Below, in pieces: positions 6,040 through 8,490 of a stretch of 8,490 nt of DNA. The notes beneath the pieces are model-generated. The model worked only from the letters and a program-made list of their open reading frames with translations. It was not told the origin of the DNA and searched no databases. Each line of letters starts with the position of its first letter. Position 1 is the first letter of the stretch. This stretch comes from Pseudomonadota bacterium (GTDB lineage: Bacteria > Pseudomonadota > Gammaproteobacteria > Burkholderiales > SG8-41), in NCBI GenBank assembly GCA_023431245.1, contig JAEYXO010000215.1:1-8490 (forward strand), read 5' to 3'. Position numbers and translations under genes: made by a program.

Positions 6040-7263
6040 TCAGATCAGCATCGCCGCCAGTCCCAGCAGCAGTCCCATGCTGACCACGTCGGTGGCGGTG
6101 GTCAGGAAAATGCTCGACGCCGTGGCCGGATCGAAACCGAAGCGTTTCAGCGTCAGCGGCACCATCGCGCCGGAGATGCCGCTGGCGACGCAGCTGCCGA
6201 CCAGCGCGACCCAGACCACGAGGCTCAGCATCAGCGCGTCCGGGTTGTGCTGGTAGGTGGCGACGATAAACATGCCCAGCGCCGCCACCAGCCCGGTGAA
6301 AGCGCCGTTCAGCGCACCGAGCGAGGCCTCCTTGATGACCAGTGTGCGTTCCATGCCGGCCTTCAGTTCGCCCAGCGTCATGCCGCGCAGCGTCACCGCC
6401 AGCGCCTGGCACCCGGTGTTGCCGGACTGTCCCGCGAGGATCGGCAGGAACAGGGCCAGGATCACCAGCCGGTCGACGGTGTCCTGGAAGACGGCCACCA
6501 CCGCGCCGGCGATGAAGGCGGTCGCGAGGTTGATCTGCAGCCAGGGATGGCGGAACTTGAAGCTGCTTTTCAGCGGCGTCGCCAGCCGTTCTTCCTTCTC
6601 GACGCCAACCATGCTGCCGACCTGCGCCGTGATCTCGAAGGCCTGCTCGGCGAACATGGTCTGGCCGCGCACCAGGCCGAGCAGCCGGCCCTCGGCGTCG
6701 CAGACCGGATAGACCGGGTAATGGCGGTCGAGCACCAGCTTCATCGCGTCGGTCAGCGGCAGTTCCGGGTTGAGGCAAAAGGCGTTGCGCAGCATGATCG
6801 AGTCGAGCTGCGCGTCATCGGCGGCGAACAGCAGGTCGCGCATGGTGACGATACCGAGCAACCGGCCGCCATCGTCGACGATATAGCCGTAGGTGATGAA
6901 GGCGGTGCGAACCAGCGAACGCAGCTGTTCGACGGTGTCGCGCACCGTCATCTGCGGCCGGAACACCGCGCGCACCGGCTCCATCATCCGGCCGATGCTC
7001 CCCTGCGCGAACTGCTGGTTGATTCGCCACTGGGCGACGGTCTGTTCCGGCGCGGCATGCACGATGCCGTCAACGAGACCGCCGGGCAGTTCGGCGAGGA
7101 TGTCCTGGGTCAGTGCCGGCGGCAGCTCCTGCAGGACTTCGGCGGTCAGTGATGCCGGATATTCGGCGAGCAGCTTTGCCGCCTCACCGGGCGACCTGGC
7201 CTTGGCGGCCAGCACCAGTTGTCTGCGATCCGTTTCCTGCGGATTCTGTTGTTCCTGCGTCAT
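6040..7263 (-). CDS. mgtE: Magnesium transporter MgtE
   Basis: This 407-residue inner-membrane Mg2+ channel/transporter belongs to the MgtE (SLC41-like) family. A short N-terminal helical region with repeats of the LLAEYPASL / VLQELPPAL / ILAELPGGL kind (31-63) comes first. Two CBS domains follow at about 91-215 (PVRAVFRPQMTV and VTMRDLL in the first, YPVYPVCDAEGRLLGLV in the second), where Mg2+ binding gates the pore in studied members. The C-terminal half has about five membrane helices, including PILAGQSGNTG (274-284) and the last-helix TTATDVVSMGLLLG (388-401). D392 there corresponds to the pore aspartate of Thermus MgtE. The protein is somewhat shorter than the usual 450, the loss being in the N-terminal domain. 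The ATG at 7261-7263 has a strong GAGGGAGAGG ribosome site. It lies downstream of metF on the same strand, with its own promoter candidate. Confidence 0.95.
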   Translation of the reverse strand: MTQEQQNPQETDRRQLVLAAKARSPGEAAKLLAEYPASLTAEVLQELPPALTQDILAELPGGLVDGIVHAAPEQTVAQWRINQQFAQGSIGRMMEPVRAVFRPQMTVRDTVEQLRSLVRTAFITYGYIVDDGGRLLGIVTMRDLLFAADDAQLDSIMLRNAFCLNPELPLTDAMKLVLDRHYPVYPVCDAEGRLLGLVRGQTMFAEQAFEITAQVGSMVGVEKEERLATPLKSSFKFRHPWLQINLATAFIAGAVVAVFQDTVDRLVILALFLPILAGQSGNTGCQALAVTLRGMTLGELKAGMERTLVIKEASLGALNGAFTGLVAALGMFIVATYQHNPDALMLSLVVWVALVGSCVASGISGAMVPLTLKRFGFDPATASSIFLTTATDVVSMGLLLGLAAMLI

Positions 7264-7298
7264 CGTCCTCTCCCTCGATGTGGCGGGCAGCTACCGGG

Positions 7299-7304
7299 AG
7301 TATA
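7299..7304 (-). promoter_or_regulatory. Candidate -10 element for mgtE
   Basis: On the minus strand TATACT (7304-7299) matches five of six -10 positions and would start transcription about 28-30 bases before the mgtE ATG. No recognisable -35 lies at the right distance, so it may need an activator or be fortuitous. No Mg2+ riboswitch-sized leader is present between it and the gene. Confidence 0.35.
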
Positions 7305-7320
7305 ACGCCGGACGGTGCCG

Positions 7321-7360
7321 GGCGGCGGCCTTTGCTGCGAGCAACTGCCGGGACGCCGCC
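7321..7360. other. Nested stem-loop in the metF-mgtE gap
   Basis: The outer arms GGCGGCG (7321-7327) and CGCCGCC (7354-7360) enclose an inner hairpin TTGCT (7332-7336) / AGCAA (7340-7344) with a GCG loop. It begins 16 bases after the metF stop on the minus strand. No T-run follows, so a terminator role is uncertain; it could instead be an mRNA 3'-end stabiliser. The rest of the 112-base gap shows only the -10 candidate and the ribosome site of mgtE. Confidence 0.3.
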
Positions 7361-7375
7361 GCGGCGCGATGACGT

Positions 7376-8221
7376 CTACAAGCCGAGCCGCTGCCAGATG
7401 GTCGTGGTCAGGCCCGCCTGGTTCATGGTGTAGAAATGCAGGCCGGGTGCGCCGGCCGCGAGCAGGTCGTCGCAGAGCCGCGTTACGACGTCGAGGCCGA
7501 AGGCGCGGATCGAGGCGCTGTCATCGCCGAATCCCTCGAGCTTGCGGCGCATCCAGCGCGGGATTTCGGCGCCGCAGGCATCCGAGAACCGCGCCAGCTG
7601 CGAGAACTTGCCGATCGGCATGATGCCGGGGACGATCGGCAGCTTGAGGCCCATCGCCTCGCACTCGTCGACGAAATGGAAATAACAGTCGGCGTTGTAG
7701 AAATACTGGGTGATTGCCGAGTCGGCGCCGGCCTCGACCTTGCGTTTGAAATTGAGCAGGTCGTCCTGCGCGCTTTTCGCCTGCGGGTGGTATTCGGGAT
7801 AGGCGGCGACCTCAATGTGGAAATGATCGCCGAACTCGCTGCGGATGAAGGCCACCAGTTCGTTGGCGTAATGGAATTCGCCGGCGAAGGCGGTGCCCGA
7901 GGGGAGATCGCCGCGCAGCGCCACCAGGTGGCGGATGCCGTTCTCGCGGTAGCCGCGCAGGATGTCGCGGATGTCCTCCCGCGAGGAGCCGATGCAGGAA
8001 ATGTGCGGTGCGGCGGCATGACCGGCGGCGCGCAGGTCGAGCACCGCGCGCAGTGTGCGCTCGCGCGTCGAGCCGCCGGCACCGTAGGTCACCGAGAAGA
8101 ACTTCGGCTTCAGCTGCGCCAGCTGTTTTGCCGTCTGGCCGAGTTTTTCCAGCCCTTCCGGCGTGTTCGGCGGGAAAAATTCGAAACTGAATGTGCGCGG
8201 GTGTTTTTTCTGGGAATTCAT
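7376..8221 (-). CDS. metF: 5,10-methylenetetrahydrofolate reductase MetF
   Basis: MetF is a cytoplasmic flavoprotein that reduces 5,10-methylene-THF to 5-methyl-THF, the methyl donor for methionine synthesis. The 281-residue length is typical of bacterial, single-domain enzymes. FSFEFFPP (11-18) contains E14, matching the catalytic E28 of E. coli MetF. VTYGAGGST (44-52) and ALRGD (101-105, with D105 matching E. coli D120, which lies by the flavin) follow. TQYFY (181-185), PGIMP (198-202) and HFYTMN (262-267) complete the family pattern. Two ATG codons compete, 8227 and 8221 (MPMN..); neither has a clear ribosome site and the choice changes only two residues. It lies about 35 bases downstream of a PIN-toxin gene on the same strand, so its promoter lies within that gene or further upstream. 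No SAM or SAH riboswitch is recognisable in the short leader. Confidence 0.95.
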   Translation of the reverse strand: MNSQKKHPRTFSFEFFPPNTPEGLEKLGQTAKQLAQLKPKFFSVTYGAGGSTRERTLRAVLDLRAAGHAAAPHISCIGSSREDIRDILRGYRENGIRHLVALRGDLPSGTAFAGEFHYANELVAFIRSEFGDHFHIEVAAYPEYHPQAKSAQDDLLNFKRKVEAGADSAITQYFYNADCYFHFVDECEAMGLKLPIVPGIMPIGKFSQLARFSDACGAEIPRWMRRKLEGFGDDSASIRAFGLDVVTRLCDDLLAAGAPGLHFYTMNQAGLTTTIWQRLGL

Positions 8222-8258
8222 GGGCATGGGCTTGTTCTGTTTGCCTGGCTGGGTCCGT

Positions 8259-8490
8259 TCAGTGGTTCGGGTCGTCGAGATTCCCGAGACATTCACGGGC
8301 CGCTGTTCCAAGGCGCTTGTCGAAAGTGGCGAGTGGTGACCTGAGGTGCACTGCAAGCCACAGATAAGAGGCATCGTAGGCCGAAAGATCGTACTGCGTT
8401 GCAATCGAGAACACGCCGTCGGCGGGAGCCGGCAGGCGCGCAAGTTCCAGTTCTGCGAACAGCGTCAGCGATTGCGCCGCAGAGTCGGCA
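8259..8490 (-). CDS. PIN-domain (VapC-like) toxin, C-terminal part (5' end beyond window)
   Basis: The last 76 codons of a gene running in from the right edge are visible. The sequence YDLSAYDASYLWLAVHLRSPLATFDKRLGTAARE matches the C-terminal half of VapC-type PIN ribonucleases: the Asp of AYDASY is the third conserved acidic metal ligand and the Asp of TFDKRL the fourth. In VapBC systems such proteins cleave RNA and are neutralised by a VapB antitoxin encoded just upstream, which would lie outside the window. The stop is TGA (complement of 8259-8261), 31-37 bases before metF on the same strand. The family call is good from motif spacing; whether the toxin is complete or active cannot be seen. 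Confidence 0.8.
   Translation of the reverse strand, partial: ADSAAQSLTLFAELELARLPAPADGVFSIATQYDLSAYDASYLWLAVHLRSPLATFDKRLGTAARECLGNLDDPNH

Noticed and set aside
5875..7152. 425-codon plus-strand frame running from the aminotransferase end across mgtE
   Set aside because: It crosses the bidirectional terminator and lies antisense to mgtE, which has unmistakable motifs; the product is low-complexity Arg/His/Gln-rich.
8222..8258. SAM or SAH riboswitch upstream of metF
   Set aside because: Only 31-37 bases separate the toxin stop from metF, too short for a known SAM or SAH aptamer, and no such fold is visible.
7436..8344. 302-codon plus-strand frame over metF
   Set aside because: It is antisense to metF, without a recognisable domain or ribosome site.
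8222..8443. N-terminal extension of MetF up to 8443
   Set aside because: The extended frame overlaps the PIN-domain gene in another frame; MetF similarity begins at FSFEFFPP shortly after 8221.

Overview
This is a high-GC chromosomal segment of a proteobacterium, most likely a betaproteobacterium. The pointers are an orphan Bug/TctC-type periplasmic binding protein (a family strongly expanded in Burkholderiales), a TtcA tRNA thiolase, and a PTR1-like pteridine reductase beside a MidA/NDUFAF7-type methyltransferase. Lineage is an inference from gene content. No rRNA, tRNA, CRISPR array, insertion sequence or prophage is visible.

Layout. Positions 1-1492 (minus strand) hold a two-gene unit: a MidA-like SAM-dependent methyltransferase followed 12 bases later by a TauE/SafE permease cut off by the window edge. 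Diverging from it on the plus strand (1557-3231) are a pteridine reductase and ttcA. ttcA converges on a Bug-type binding protein (3273-4241, minus) across a strong GC hairpin. A 210-base AT-rich region (4242-4451) separates the Bug gene from a divergently transcribed plus-strand gene at 4452-5975. That gene converges, across a bidirectional terminator, on a minus-strand series 8490-6040: the end of a PIN-domain (VapC-like) toxin, metF, then mgtE.

The most unusual object is the gene at 4452-5975. One uninterrupted frame joins an N-terminal Cro/YdaS-like helix-turn-helix of about 60 residues to a complete PLP-dependent class V aminotransferase of the alanine/serine-glyoxylate type, and ends in a Lys/Ala-rich tail. 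A Shine-Dalgarno-like sequence and ATG at the domain junction could also yield a normal-length aminotransferase without the DNA-binding part. The promoter region upstream carries an 8+8 base perfect inverted repeat over the predicted -10, and its -35 overlaps a consensus -35 facing the Bug gene. This suggests a metabolite-sensing or moonlighting autoregulator, similar in concept to MocR regulators (GntR helix-turn-helix plus fold-type I aminotransferase) but built from different parts.

The other genes are housekeeping or transport: folate/one-carbon metabolism (pteridine reductase, MetF, and the glyoxylate-linked aminotransferase), tRNA modification (TtcA) and Mg2+ uptake (MgtE). Apart from shared folate chemistry, nothing in the sequence shows that they form one pathway.
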